Source: an uncultured Clostridia bacterium (GTDB lineage: Bacteria; Bacillota; Clostridia; TANB77; CAG-508). From it: a stretch of 64,000 bases of DNA. The position numbers and the translations under genes are program-made. Where the stretch lies: contig CANQCU010000005.1 of assembly GCA_947590905.1 (NCBI GenBank), positions 23,902 through 87,901 on the forward strand. Reading direction: 5' to 3'. Under the pieces are notes generated by a model, which saw nothing but the letters and a program-made list of their open reading frames with translations, was not told the origin of the DNA and ran no database searches. Positions 18,638 to 28,471 of this stretch are shown here, one piece after another; the stretch's first letter is position 1; each line of letters opens with the position of its first letter.

Positions 18638-19150
18638 CTATTTATTTAATGAAAAAATTATAAACATATTTTTACCTTCTAATAAAGGTTTCTTCTCTGG
18701 AGTAGCTATATCAGAAAGTTCTTCTGTAAATCTATTTAATATATCCTCTCCGAGTTTTATGTAGTTAAGCTCTCTACCTCTAAAACGCACAGTAACCTTT
18801 ACCTTAGAGCCAGTTTCTAAGAATTTTCTAGCATTTTTTACCTTAAAATTAAAGTCGTGTTCCTCTGTGTTAGGTGTAACTCTTAATTCTTTAACTTCAA
18901 GTGCTTTTTGCTTTTTCTTAGCTTCTTTTTCACGTTTTGCTTGTTCAAATTTATATTTACCATAGTTCATTATTTTACAAACTGGTGGCATTGCATTTGG
19001 AGAAACTAAAACTAAATCTAAATTCTTTTCTAAAGCTATATCTAATGCACTTTGAGAAGACATAACACCTAGTTTTTCTCCTGAATCGCTTATAACTTGA
19101 ACCTCATTTAAACGTATTTGTTCATTAATTAGTAATTCTTGTTTTATAAT
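18638..19150 (-). CDS. infC: Translation initiation factor IF-3, likely AUU start
   Basis: IF-3 splits ribosomes and proofreads start codons on the 30S subunit. It has about 170 residues: the N-terminal domain with LLINEQIRLNEVQVISDSGEKLGVM, a lysine-rich linker (KREKEAKKKQK) and the C-terminal domain EHDFNFKVKNARKFLETGSKVKVTVRFRGRE. The first residue that fits the family is encoded by ATT at 19150, five bases after GGAGG. The ATG at 19162 is part of the ribosome site itself (ATGGAGG). AUU starts are known for infC of E. coli and bacilli, where they let IF-3 repress its own synthesis. A leader with attenuator precedes it. Confidence 0.95.
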   Translation of the reverse strand: MIKQELLINEQIRLNEVQVISDSGEKLGVMSSQSALDIALEKNLDLVLVSPNAMPPVCKIMNYGKYKFEQAKREKEAKKKQKALEVKELRVTPNTEEHDFNFKVKNARKFLETGSKVKVTVRFRGRELNYIKLGEDILNRFTEELSDIATPEKKPLLEGKNMFIIFSLNK

Positions 19151-19163
19151 TAAAACCTCCATT

Positions 19164-19282
19164 CAAAAAAATAGACTTGCGTAAAAACAAATCTATCCAC
19201 TAAAATTTAATTAAACTAAATTAAATAACCTTTTCCCTTAATTTAGGTAAGGTGAGAAGTGGATGACTTCTTCTTAAACACA
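19164..19282 (-). promoter_or_regulatory. infC-rpmI-rplT leader with attenuator (L20-leader type)
   Basis: On the minus strand a terminator hairpin TAGATTTG / CAAGTCTA with a following T7 (19164-19190) stands just before the infC ribosome site. AGTGGAT adjoining its 5' arm (19195-19201) is complementary to ATCCACT at 19258-19264, giving a competing long-range pairing. This layout fits the L20 leader, in which excess L20 promotes termination. Mechanism inferred from the family. Confidence 0.75.
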
Positions 19283-19288
19283 TATATT

Positions 19289-19316
19289 ATTATACACGTT
19301 TTTTATAAAAAGTCAA
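19289..19316 (-). promoter_or_regulatory. Promoter of the infC operon
   Basis: Minus strand: -35 TTGACT (19316-19311), 16-base spacer, -10 TATAAT (19294-19289). The predicted start is near 19282. Confidence 0.8.
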
Positions 19317-19408
19317 GAAAAATTTGAAAAAATATGTGATTTTACTGGACTTAATTAAAAATATGTAGTAAAATACTTCATATAATTATAAAGATATGGA
19401 GGCAGAAT

Positions 19409-19666
19409 ATGAAATTCATTAATATAGGATATGGAAATATCATATCTGCTAATAGAATAATATCAGTAATAGTTCCAGGAGCAGCACCAATAAAAAGATT
19501 AGTGCAAGAAGCAAAAGAAAAATCACTTGTTATAGATGCAACATCTGGAAGAAAAACACGTGCTGTAATAATTATGGACACAGGGCATATAGTACTCTCA
19601 GCAGTACAGCCAGACACAGTAGTTAGTAGATTAAATAAAGACATAGCAGAAAAGGAGGATGAGTAA
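19409..19666 (+). CDS. remA: RemA/DUF370 DNA-binding regulator
   Basis: 85 residues, matching RemA throughout: [38 protein letters not shown] and [29 protein letters not shown]. In Bacillus RemA forms a ring that binds DNA and activates matrix and osmoprotection genes. In many Firmicutes it lies directly before gmk and rpoZ, as here. The stop is two bases from the next start. Confidence 0.94.
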   Translation: MKFINIGYGNIISANRIISVIVPGAAPIKRLVQEAKEKSLVIDATSGRKTRAVIIMDTGHIVLSAVQPDTVVSRLNKDIAEKEDE

Positions 19667-19668
19667 TT

Positions 19669-19896
19669 ATGATGGTAAAACCAACTGTTAATGAACTTCT
19701 TAAAAAAGTAAGTAATAGATACGAATTAGTTATAGCTACATCAAAAAGAGCTAGACAACTTGCAAATGGAGACACACCACTTACAAATAAAAAAGAAGCA
19801 TCACCTGTTACACTTGCTGCTGTTGAAATAGCAGAAGGAAAAGTGTATGTAGAAGGAGAAGAACAAGAACAAGAAAATAAAGAAGAACAAGAATAA
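19669..19896 (+). CDS. rpoZ: RNA polymerase omega subunit
   Basis: 75 residues with KPTVNELLKKVSNRYELVIATSKRARQLA, which is the omega fold, and AVEIAEGKVYV; an acidic tail ends it. Omega helps assemble beta-prime into RNA polymerase. The start could be ATG 19669 or 19672. The order remA-rpoZ-gmk differs slightly from Bacillus (remA-gmk-rpoZ). Confidence 0.9.
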   Translation: MMVKPTVNELLKKVSNRYELVIATSKRARQLANGDTPLTNKKEASPVTLAAVEIAEGKVYVEGEEQEQENKEEQE

Positions 19897-19913
19897 TTTT
19901 TTTGGAGGAGAAA

Positions 19914-20465
19914 ATGTTAGTAATACTATCCGGAGTTGCAGGTGCAGGAAAAGACACAGTAAAAAATGAAGTAATTAAAAGAATGGAAAATGTTGTATCA
20001 ATACCATCAATTACAGATAGACCTATAAGAGATGGAGATGTTCCAGGAGAAACTTATATATTTGTTAATAACGAAGAATTTAAAAAAATGATAGATAATA
20101 ACGAATTATATGAGTTTGATATACATCATAACCATTATTATGGAGTACCAAAAAAACAGTTAAATGAAAAAATACGTGATGGAAAAGTAGTAATTAAAGA
20201 TGTAGATGTAAATGGAACAGAAAATTTAGTTAGAATTTTAAAAAAAGATATGAAAGTTATAACAATATTTTTAAGAGTTCCAAAGGAAGAACTAAGAAGA
20301 AGACTAGAAAATAGAATAGACAAGCCAGACGAAAAAGAGATAGAATTAAGACTTGGAAGATTTGACTTTGAAGAGTCAAAAATGGAAAACTATGATTATG
20401 TAATAGATAATGTGAATCAAGAAGAAACGGTTCAAAAAGTAATGGAAATAATAAAAAAAGCATAA
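19914..20465 (+). CDS. gmk: Guanylate kinase
   Basis: 183 residues from ATG 19914, after GGAGGAG. It converts GMP and ATP to GDP and ADP. The P-loop is SGVAGAGKDTV (the usual family form is SGPSGVGKGT), the GMP-binding loop is ITDRPIRDGDVPGETYIFV, and the lid is LRRRLENR. Slightly divergent N-terminus but normal length. Third gene of the remA operon. Confidence 0.9.
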   Translation: MLVILSGVAGAGKDTVKNEVIKRMENVVSIPSITDRPIRDGDVPGETYIFVNNEEFKKMIDNNELYEFDIHHNHYYGVPKKQLNEKIRDGKVVIKDVDVNGTENLVRILKKDMKVITIFLRVPKEELRRRLENRIDKPDEKEIELRLGRFDFEESKMENYDYVIDNVNQEETVQKVMEIIKKA

Positions 20466-20522
20466 AATATAAGTAATTTAAAACAGCTAGAATATTTATA
20501 AAAAGCAGTATTATTTTAAAGT

Positions 20523-20575
20523 AATCTCAAATTGTTAAACAAAAAGTGTTTAATAATTTGAGATATTTTTCTTGT
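20523..20575 (+). terminator. Intrinsic terminator after gmk
   Basis: ATCTCAAATTGTTAAAC / GTTTAATAATTTGAGAT, a stem of about 16 bp, followed by ATTTTTCTT. Confidence 0.75.
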
Positions 20576-20714
20576 GAAATTATTTAATTTAATATATAAG
20601 CTATAAACGTTATAATATCTTCTCAAAAATCCACTTTAACCCCTTGAAATTTCGATAAAATTAATATATAATATTTGCTATAATTTTATACCTAAAAAAG
20701 AAAGTGAGAAAAAT

Positions 20715-22037
20715 ATGGAAAATGGAAAAGTAGAACCAAAAACATTACCGGGTTTCATGGAATTACTTCCAAATGATCAAATACGATTTAATGAAATAAA
20801 AGAAAAAATACAAAAATCATATGAAAAATTTGGATTTTTACCATTGGATACACCAGTAATAGAAGCTTCTAACGTATTACTTGCAAAAGCAGGAGGAGAA
20901 ACAGAAAAACAAATATACAGATTTACAAAAGGAGATAGTGATTTATCACTTAGATTTGATCTAACTGTACCACTTGCAAAATATGTGTCAGAATACTATG
21001 GAGAGCTTAGTTTTCCATTTAGAAGGTATCAAATAGGAAAAGTATATAGAGGAGAAAAGGCACAAGCAGGAAGATATCGTGAATTTTATCAATGTGATAT
21101 AGACATAATTGGAGATGGATCTTTAAGTATAATGCATGATGCAGAATTACCAAGTGTAATATATACAACATTTAGAAGCTTAGGCTTTGAAGATTTCACA
21201 ATTTGCATAAATAATAGAAAAATATTTAATGGTATGTTTGAATATTTAGAACTTGCAGACAAATCAACAGACATACTTAGAATAATAGATAAAGTAGAAA
21301 AAATAGGAAAAGCAAATGTTATAAAAGAACTTGAAGAATTAAACGTAGAAAAAGAAAAGATAGACACAATAATTAAATTTATTGAAATATCAGGAACTTC
21401 GGATGAAAAAATAGAAGCTTTAAGAAAACTTGGAATAGATACTGAAACATTTAGAACTGGCGTAGATGAACTAGAAACAGTAATAAAGCAAATCAGAGTA
21501 TGTAGAGTTCCAGAAAAGAACTTTAAAGTAGACTTAAGTATAGCAAGAGGACTAGATTATTACACAGGAACAGTTTATGAAACTTTCTTAGATAATTATA
21601 AACAGCTAGGAAGTGTATGCTCAGGTGGAAGATATGAAAATTTAGCAGAATACTATACAGATAAAAAATTACCAGGAGTTGGAATTTCAATAGGACTTTC
21701 TAGATTTTTCTATCAAATAGACAAAGAAAATATTTTACCAAATGAGAATAAATCAATATCTAAAGTATTAGTTGCTGGAATGTCACAAGAAGAGCTAGAG
21801 TATGCTTTAGAAGTTGGAGAAACTTTAAGAAATGCAGAAATTAATACAGAAGTATTCTTAGAAGATAAAAAAATAAAAGCAAAGTTCAAATATGCAGATA
21901 AATTACATATTCCTTATGTTATCGTAATTGGGGAAGATGAGAAAAACTCAAAAAAAGTTACTTTAAAGTCAATGAAAACTGGTGAGCAACAAACAATAGA
22001 TATAGAGGAAGCTATAAAACTTATTAAAAATAATTAA
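20715..22037 (+). CDS. hisS: Histidyl-tRNA synthetase
   Basis: 440 residues, class II synthetase charging tRNA-His. Motif 2 is FRRYQIGKVYRGEKAQAGRYREFYQCDID, the histidine-binding signature is SIARGLDYYTG, motif 3 is GVGISIGLSRFF, and a C-terminal anticodon domain (about 355-440) is present, which distinguishes it from HisZ. The N-terminus (PKTLPGFMELLPNDQIRFN) is normal. No T-box was found upstream. No CGGN site. Confidence 0.93.
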   Translation: MENGKVEPKTLPGFMELLPNDQIRFNEIKEKIQKSYEKFGFLPLDTPVIEASNVLLAKAGGETEKQIYRFTKGDSDLSLRFDLTVPLAKYVSEYYGELSFPFRRYQIGKVYRGEKAQAGRYREFYQCDIDIIGDGSLSIMHDAELPSVIYTTFRSLGFEDFTICINNRKIFNGMFEYLELADKSTDILRIIDKVEKIGKANVIKELEELNVEKEKIDTIIKFIEISGTSDEKIEALRKLGIDTETFRTGVDELETVIKQIRVCRVPEKNFKVDLSIARGLDYYTGTVYETFLDNYKQLGSVCSGGRYENLAEYYTDKKLPGVGISIGLSRFFYQIDKENILPNENKSISKVLVAGMSQEELEYALEVGETLRNAEINTEVFLEDKKIKAKFKYADKLHIPYVIVIGEDEKNSKKVTLKSMKTGEQQTIDIEEAIKLIKNN

Positions 22038-22148
22038 TAGAAAATTTAATATTATTATCTTACCTTGAGTGTAACTGATTTTTAATATTATTATAAATTT
22101 TGTTTCATATTTATTTAAGTTAATAAAAAGAAGGAAGGAAGAGGAAAA

Positions 22149-23178
22149 GTGGAGGAAAAACTAAAAAAAATTGCAGAAGAGGCAAAGCAAAACTTAGAAA
22201 ACGTAATAAATTCTCAAGCCTTAAATGATTTAAAGATAAAGTATTTAGGAAAAAAGAGTGAACTTTCAAATGTACTTAAAGACATGGCAAGTCTTTCTAA
22301 AGAAGAAAGACCTGTAATCCGGAAGTTTAGCAAATAAAATTAGAAAAGAAATAGAAGAAAAAATATCAGAAATAGAAGAGAAACTTGAAAAGCAAGAGCT
22401 TGCAAAAAAATTAGAAGAAGAAAAAATAGACATAACATTACCTAGTACAAAGATAAAAAGAGGATCAAAACATCCAGTAAATAGAGTAATAGAAGAAATT
22501 GAAGATTTATTTGTTTCAATGGGATATACGGTAGAAAGTGGACCAGAACTAGAAACAGATAGATTTTGCTTTGAACTTTTAAACTTACCACAAGGACACC
22601 CAGCAAGAGACATGCAAGATAGTTTCTACATTACAGACGAATATTTGCTTAGAACACAAACTTCAGCAGTTCAAGCAAGAACAATGCTTGCAAATGAAGA
22701 AAAGACACCAATAAGAATGATATGCCCAGGAAAAACATATAGAAGAGAAGATGATGCAACACATTCGCATCAATTTACACAAGCAGAAGGATTGGTAATT
22801 GATAAAAACATATCACTTGCAGATTTAAAAGGAACACTTGAAATCTTTGCTAAAAAAATCATAGGAGAAAACTCAAAATTAAGATTTAGACCAAGCTATT
22901 TCCCATTTACAGAACCATCTTATGAGGTAGATGTGTCTTGCTTCAAATGTGGAGGAAAAGGTTGCAATCTATGTAAACAAACAGGATGGATAGAGGTATT
23001 AGGTTCAGGTATGGTACATCCAAATGTACTAAGAATGTGTGGATATGATCCAGACAAATATACAGGATTTGCCTTTGGATTAGGACTAGAAAGAATTGCA
23101 ATGTTTAAATATGGAATACCTGACATGAGATATCTTTACGCAAATGATGTTAGATTTTTAAGTCAATTTGACAGATAA
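22149..23178 (+). CDS. pheS: Phenylalanyl-tRNA synthetase alpha subunit (one CGGN site)
   Basis: Corrected length 342 residues, the normal size. Start GTG 22149 after GAAGGAAGAGG. An N-terminal coiled coil for tRNA-Phe binding (about 1-85), then the class II catalytic core: [50 protein letters not shown], and [18 protein letters not shown] at the end. The extra C at 22320 precedes the glycine of [14 protein letters not shown] in the coiled-coil arm; unskipped, the frame stops at 22337. Forms an alpha2-beta2 enzyme with PheT. Confidence 0.96.
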
Positions 23179-23222
23179 AGCTAATATAAAACTAATTATT
23201 AGATAATTTATGATAATTATTT

Positions 23223-23371
23223 TAAACAATATATTTATTTTTACAGTGAGTTCGACTTAAATCAAAGTTAATTGCTTTTCTTTATTTTCACAGTGTGTAT
23301 CAATTGTTATTAAAACCAATTATACTAAAACGCCTTGGAGAACGCAGCAAAAAAAATAAATATATTGTTTA
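23223..23371. repeat. Single palindrome-enclosed insert between pheS and pheT
   Basis: A perfect 20-bp inverted repeat (23223-23242 and 23352-23371) encloses about 109 nt. The layout resembles the family-1 elements, but the internal sequence is not theirs; it contains CAGTGAGTTCGACTT and CGCCTTGGAGAACGCAG. I found no second copy in the window. Confidence 0.6.
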
Positions 23372-23411
23372 GAAAAAATAAAAACTATAATTTTAGAGAG
23401 GAAAATTTTAG

Positions 23412-25781
23412 ATGAAATTAAGTAAAAATTTTGTAAAAGACTATGTTGATGTAGATGTAGACATAAAAACACTTGCAGAAGATATGACAAACGTTGGAAA
23501 TGAATATGACGAAGCAGGAAAACTTGTAGATGCAACTAAATTAGTAGTTGGAGAAGTATTAACATGTGACATGCATCCTGATTCTGATCATTTGCATGTA
23601 TGCAAAGTAGATGTTGGAAAAGAAGTTTTAAATATAGTATGTGGAGCTCCAAATGTAGCTAAAGGACAAAAAGTAATAGTAGCATTAGATGGAGCAGAGC
23701 TTCCAGGTGGAGTAAAGATAAAGAAAGGACAAATAAGAGGTCAAGAATCTAATGGAATGATTTGTTCTTTATCAGAAATAGGAATTGAAAGCAAGTTCCA
23801 ATCAGAAGAAGATAAAACAGGAATACATGTACTTCCAAGTGATGCAAAACTAGGAGAAGATGCAGTAAAAGCTATGGGACTTGATGATGAGATAATAGAT
23901 TTTGATTTAACTGCAAACCGTGGAGACCTACTTAGTATACTTGGTATGGCATATGAAATAGGTGCAATCTATGATAAAAAAGTAAAAGATATAGATTTAT
24001 CACACAAAGAAAATGGAGAAGATATAAACAAAACATTTTCACTAGATATAAACACAGATAATTGCAAATTATTCTTAGCCAAGAGAGCTTTAAATGTAGA
24101 AATAAAAGAAAGCCCTGATTTTATAAAAAACAGATTACTTGCATCAGGAATAAGACCAATAAACAATGTCGTAGATATAAGTAATTATGTAATGTTAGAA
24201 ACAGGTCAACCATTACACTTCTATGATGCAGATAGATTAAAAGGAAAAATAGAAGTAAGGATGGCAAAAGAAAATGAAAAACTAACAACACTTGACGGAA
24301 TAGAAAGAAACTTAAGCAAAGATGATATAGTAATCTCAGATGGTACAAGACCAATTGGATTAGCAGGAGTTATGGGAGGATTAGACACAGAAATAGAAGC
24401 AACAACAAAAAATGTTATAATTGAAGCAGCAATTTTTGACGGAGTAAAAGTAAGATTAACTTCTAAAAAAATAGTAAGAAGTGAGGCAAGCAACCGTTTT
24501 GAAAAAGGATTAGATCCAAATAGAACATATATGGCTGCAGAAAGAGCGTGCACTCTTCTTGAAAAATACGCTAATGCAGAAATATCAAAAGGAACAGTTA
24601 TATATGACAAAACAGAAAAAGAAGATAAAGAAATAGATGTTACTTTGGAAAATATAAATAGTTTACTTGGTTCTAATATAAAATTAGAAGAAGCAGTAGA
24701 CATATTTGAAAGACTAGGCTTTAAAACAAAGTCTAGAGGAAATTTAATAAAGGTAAAAGTACCTAGAAGAAGATTAGATATTGACATAAAAGAAGACTTA
24801 ATAGAAGAAGTAGGACGTATTTATGGAGTAAATAACATTGAAGGAAAGCTTCCAGTTGTTCCAACTGTTCCTGGAAATTATGACAGAAATATTAGAAATA
24901 TCAGGAATAAAATGATAGCATTAGGACTTAATGAAACCTTATCATATATATTATTAAATGATAAAGAAGTAAATAATTTTACAACTGACAAATTTGAACC
25001 AGTAAAATTATTAGACCCAATGAGCGAAGATAGAAATACAGCAAGATACACTATGATCACATCTCTATTTAAAATATATGAGTATAATGCAGATCGTGGA
25101 AATAAAGATGTATCAATATTTGAAATAGGAAAAGGATTCTATAAACATGGCGAGGAATATGGCGAAGACTTAAAACTATGTGTGTTAATGTCAGGAGAAT
25201 TCTATACAGGAATTAATAGTAAAAAAGAAGTAGATTTCTACATAATTAAAGGAATAATAGAAGAACTATTAGACAGTCTAGGATATGAGAATAGATACAG
25301 TTTTGTCGTTCCTAAGGAAATGTCAAAAGATTTCCATCCAGGACAAACAGCAGATATTATAGTAAATGGCAAAAAAGTAGGAATAATAGGTTTAGTTCAT
25401 CCAGAAATATCAGAAAACAAAGTATTTGTCTCAGAAATAAACTTAAGTAATCTACTTGAAATAAAAACAGGAAAAATGAAATATAAGGAAATATCAAAAT
25501 TCCCAAGTATCAAAAAAGACATAGCTTTAGTTGTAGATAAAAATATAGAAAGTTTAGAAATAGCAAAAGTTATCAAAAAAGCTGGAGGAAGCAATTTAAG
25601 TAATATAGAAATATTTGATGTTTATGAAGGAAAAGGAATAGAAAAAGGAAAAAGAAGTATAGCATTTTCACTAACTTTTTCAAATTCTGATAAAACATTG
25701 ACAGATGAAGAAATAAACCCAATATTAGAAAAGATAGTTGATATGACAGAAAAAGAATTTAAAGCAGAATTAAGAAAATAA
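23412..25781 (+). CDS. pheT: Phenylalanyl-tRNA synthetase beta subunit
   Basis: 789 residues, full length. N-terminal tRNA-binding EMAP/OB domain (VGEVLTCDMHPDSDHLHVCKVDVG), B3/B4 editing domain, B5 domain (RRRLDIDIKEDLIEEVGRIYG), core and C-terminal FDX-ACB domain (KFPSIKKDIALVVDKNIE). It works with PheS. It is separated from pheS by 233 bases holding a palindromic insert, an unusually wide gap for this pair. The ribosome site is AGAGAGG. No CGGN site in 789 codons. Confidence 0.97.
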   Translation: MKLSKNFVKDYVDVDVDIKTLAEDMTNVGNEYDEAGKLVDATKLVVGEVLTCDMHPDSDHLHVCKVDVGKEVLNIVCGAPNVAKGQKVIVALDGAELPGGVKIKKGQIRGQESNGMICSLSEIGIESKFQSEEDKTGIHVLPSDAKLGEDAVKAMGLDDEIIDFDLTANRGDLLSILGMAYEIGAIYDKKVKDIDLSHKENGEDINKTFSLDINTDNCKLFLAKRALNVEIKESPDFIKNRLLASGIRPINNVVDISNYVMLETGQPLHFYDADRLKGKIEVRMAKENEKLTTLDGIERNLSKDDIVISDGTRPIGLAGVMGGLDTEIEATTKNVIIEAAIFDGVKVRLTSKKIVRSEASNRFEKGLDPNRTYMAAERACTLLEKYANAEISKGTVIYDKTEKEDKEIDVTLENINSLLGSNIKLEEAVDIFERLGFKTKSRGNLIKVKVPRRRLDIDIKEDLIEEVGRIYGVNNIEGKLPVVPTVPGNYDRNIRNIRNKMIALGLNETLSYILLNDKEVNNFTTDKFEPVKLLDPMSEDRNTARYTMITSLFKIYEYNADRGNKDVSIFEIGKGFYKHGEEYGEDLKLCVLMSGEFYTGINSKKEVDFYIIKGIIEELLDSLGYENRYSFVVPKEMSKDFHPGQTADIIVNGKKVGIIGLVHPEISENKVFVSEINLSNLLEIKTGKMKYKEISKFPSIKKDIALVVDKNIESLEIAKVIKKAGGSNLSNIEIFDVYEGKGIEKGKRSIAFSLTFSNSDKTLTDEEINPILEKIVDMTEKEFKAELRK

Positions 25782-25803
25782 GCAAATATTAAGAGATATA
25801 TTA

Positions 25804-25954
25804 TAGAAATCGATTATAATTATTTTTTTAAGAACTGCGTAAGCGACCAAACGAAACAAAGCGCAGTGCGATATGGAGCAATCTACATATAAGAAATTTA
25901 ATTTGTAGATTGCGACAGCAAAGTTCTTACAAAAAATAATTATATCGATTTCTA
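25804..25954. repeat. Palindrome-enclosed dispersed repeat (family 1), copy B
   Basis: Near-perfect inverted arms (about 25804-25836 and 25922-25954, containing GAAATCGAT / ATCGATTTC) enclose the core CTGCGTAAGCGACC...GAGCAATCTACAT...TGTAGATTGCGACAGCAAAG. Lies between pheT and radA. Confidence 0.88.
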
Positions 25955-25987
25955 AGATATTAAGTAACTCTTATTCGGAGGTCAAAA

Positions 25988-27350
25988 ATGGCAAAAGCAA
26001 AAGCCGTATTTGTATGTAATAACTGTGGATATGAATCAAGCAAATGGCTCGGAAAATGTCCAGCTTGTAATGAATGGAATACTTTTTTCGAGCAAAAACT
26101 AGATACAAACGTAGCTACAAAAAAGAAAGAAAAAGAGACAGCAAAATCAGTAGCATTAAAAAATGTAGAATATAAAGAAATATCAAGGATTTCCACAGGA
26201 TTTGGAGAGTTAGATAGAGTACTTGGAGGAGGATTAGTAGATGGATCACTAATATTAATTGGTGGAGAGCCAGGAATTGGAAAATCTACATTAATTCTTC
26301 AAATATGTGATAAGATAAAAACAGATAAAATAGTACTTTACGTTTCAGGCGAGGAGTCAGCAGAACAGATAAAATTAAGAGCAGATAGATTAAAGATAAA
26401 TAAAAACAATATCATGTTTTATGGTGAAACAGATATTGACCTAATAGAAAGTGAAATTGAAGAAAAAAAACCAGAGCTTGTAATAATAGATTCTATACAA
26501 ACAATCTTTTCTGATAAAGTAGATTCAATACCAGGAAGCATAGGACAATTAAGAGAAATAACTTCAAGAATAATGAGAATGTGCAAAGAGAAGAAAGTAA
26601 CAACTATAATAATCCGGACATGTAACAAAAGACCGGAAACATTGCAGGACCAAGAGTACTAGAACACATGGTAGATGTTGTTTTATATCTAGAAGGAGAA
26701 AGATATTTTTCATATAGAATTTTAAGAGGTGTAAAAAATAGATTTGGTTCAACAAATGAAATTGGAATGTTTGAAATGGAAGGCGAAGGTATGAAAGAAA
26801 TCATAAATCCTTCAGAAATTCTAATTTCAGAAAGAGATGAAAATCCAGCAGGTTCAGTAGTTGTTGCAAGTATGGAAGGGACAAGACCACTTTTAGTGGA
26901 ATTGCAGGCTCTTACAACTCAGACACTGTTTGGCTTCCCTAGAAGAACGGCAAATGGAATTGATTATAATAGACTTACACTTCTTATGGCAGTTATAGAA
27001 AAAAGAGTTGGAATTTCTTTATCAAACCAAGATGCATATTTAAATGTAGTAGGTGGAATAAAAATAAATGAACCTGGAATTGATTTAGGAATAGTTTTAA
27101 GTGTTTGTTCAAGCTATAAAAATAAACCTATACCAAATGACATAGTTGTAATAGGAGAAGTTCGGCTTGACAGGCGAGGTTAGAAGAGTAAGCTTAATAG
27201 AAAAACAACTTAAAGAAGCAGAAAAATTAGGATTTAAAAAATGTATTATTCCAGAAAATAATAAAAAACTATTGAAAGAAAACTTTAAATTAGATATAAT
27301 AGGTGTGAAAAATATTAAAGATGCTATGAAAGGAGTACGGACTACTATGA
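25988..27350 (+). CDS. radA: DNA repair protein RadA (reads through four CGGN sites)
   Basis: RadA/Sms is a RecA-like helicase that processes recombination intermediates. Corrected length 452 residues. Zinc finger [21 protein letters not shown], Walker [11 protein letters not shown], Walker B VIIDSIQT, the RadA-specific [13 protein letters not shown], and a Lon-like C-terminal domain. Extra C bases stand before glycines at 26615 (IIIGHVTKD), 26634 (KDGNIAGPR), 27163 (GEVGLTGEVR) and 27338 (MKGVGLL). With all four skipped the gene ends in TGA 27348-27350, overlapping the disA ATG by four bases. If the last one is not skipped, the frame runs straight into disA without a stop. Confidence 0.95.
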
Positions 27351-28426
27351 GAGAAGGCCAAAATGATGTAATCTCAAATATGATAAAAATAGTAGCGCCA
27401 GGTACACAAATAAGAGCAGGATTAAATAATATTTTAAAAGCAAAAACAGGTGGACTAATTGTAATTGGAGATTCTAAAGAAGTATTAGATATAGTAGATG
27501 GGCGGTTTCAAAATAGATGAAGATTATACAGCTTCAAGATTATATGAACTAGCAAAGATGGATGGCGCAATAGTTTTAAGTAGTGACTTAAAGAAAATAC
27601 TATATGCAAATGCTCAACTTATACCTTCTCCTACTATTGAAACAAAAGAAACAGGAACAAGGCATAGAGCAGCAGAAAGAACTGCTAAGCAAACAGGAGA
27701 AATAGTTATAAGCATATCACAAAGAAGAAATGTTATAACTATGTTTAAAGGAAATATTAGATATCTTTTAGAAGATACTTCAAGGGTACTTACAAAGGCT
27801 AATCAAGGAATACAAACTCTTCAAAGGTATAAAACTGTATTTGATGAAAAACTATTAACATTAAATGAATATGAATTTAACGACATAGTATCATTAGAAA
27901 ATGTTATAGTAGCTATTCAAAGAGCAGAAATGGTCATGAAAATTGCAGAAATGGTACAAAGACAAATATATGAGCTTGGAGAAGAGCGGAGAGCTTGTAA
28001 AAATGCAACTAGAAGAAATTATTCGGAAGTCTTGAAAAAGAAGAATTACTTATTATTAAAGATTATATGGTTCAAGATGAGAAAAGAACAGAAGAGGATA
28101 TATTAAAAGAAATTATATCACTTAACCAAGAAGATCTTATGATAACAGGTACAATTGCAAGAATATTAGGCTATGAAAATTTTGATAATTATGATGAAGT
28201 TGGAGTATATACTAAAGGATATAGAATATTAAATAAAATTCCAAGAATGCCAAATAATATAGTGGACAATTTAGTTAAAAACTTTAAGTCCTTCCAACAC
28301 ATATTAATTGCAGATATACCAGACTTAGATAAAGTAGAAGGAATAGGTGAAATAAGGGCTAGAGCTATAAAACAATCACTGCAAAGGATGCAAGAGCAAT
28401 TTGTATTTGATAGAATGCTTATATAA
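27347..28426 (+). CDS. disA: DNA integrity scanning diadenylate cyclase DisA (three CGGN sites)
   Basis: DisA makes cyclic di-AMP from two ATP and pauses at DNA lesions. Corrected length 358 residues, as expected. The DAC domain has [14 protein letters not shown] and [15 protein letters not shown] (the DGA and RHR motifs), followed by a helical spine and a C-terminal HhH domain ([30 protein letters not shown]). Extra C bases precede glycines at 27503 (VDGGFKID), 27987 ([13 protein letters not shown]) and 28024 (IIGSLEKEE). Translationally coupled to radA by an ATGA overlap; this pair is common in Firmicutes. Confidence 0.95.
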
Positions 28427-28471
28427 AACAAATATAAATGTGCTTATAGAAAACAAATGAGGTGATAATTA

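Noticed and set aside
9100..23400. T-box riboswitches before valS, hisS and pheS
   Set aside because: No specifier stem or T-box consensus was seen upstream of these genes.
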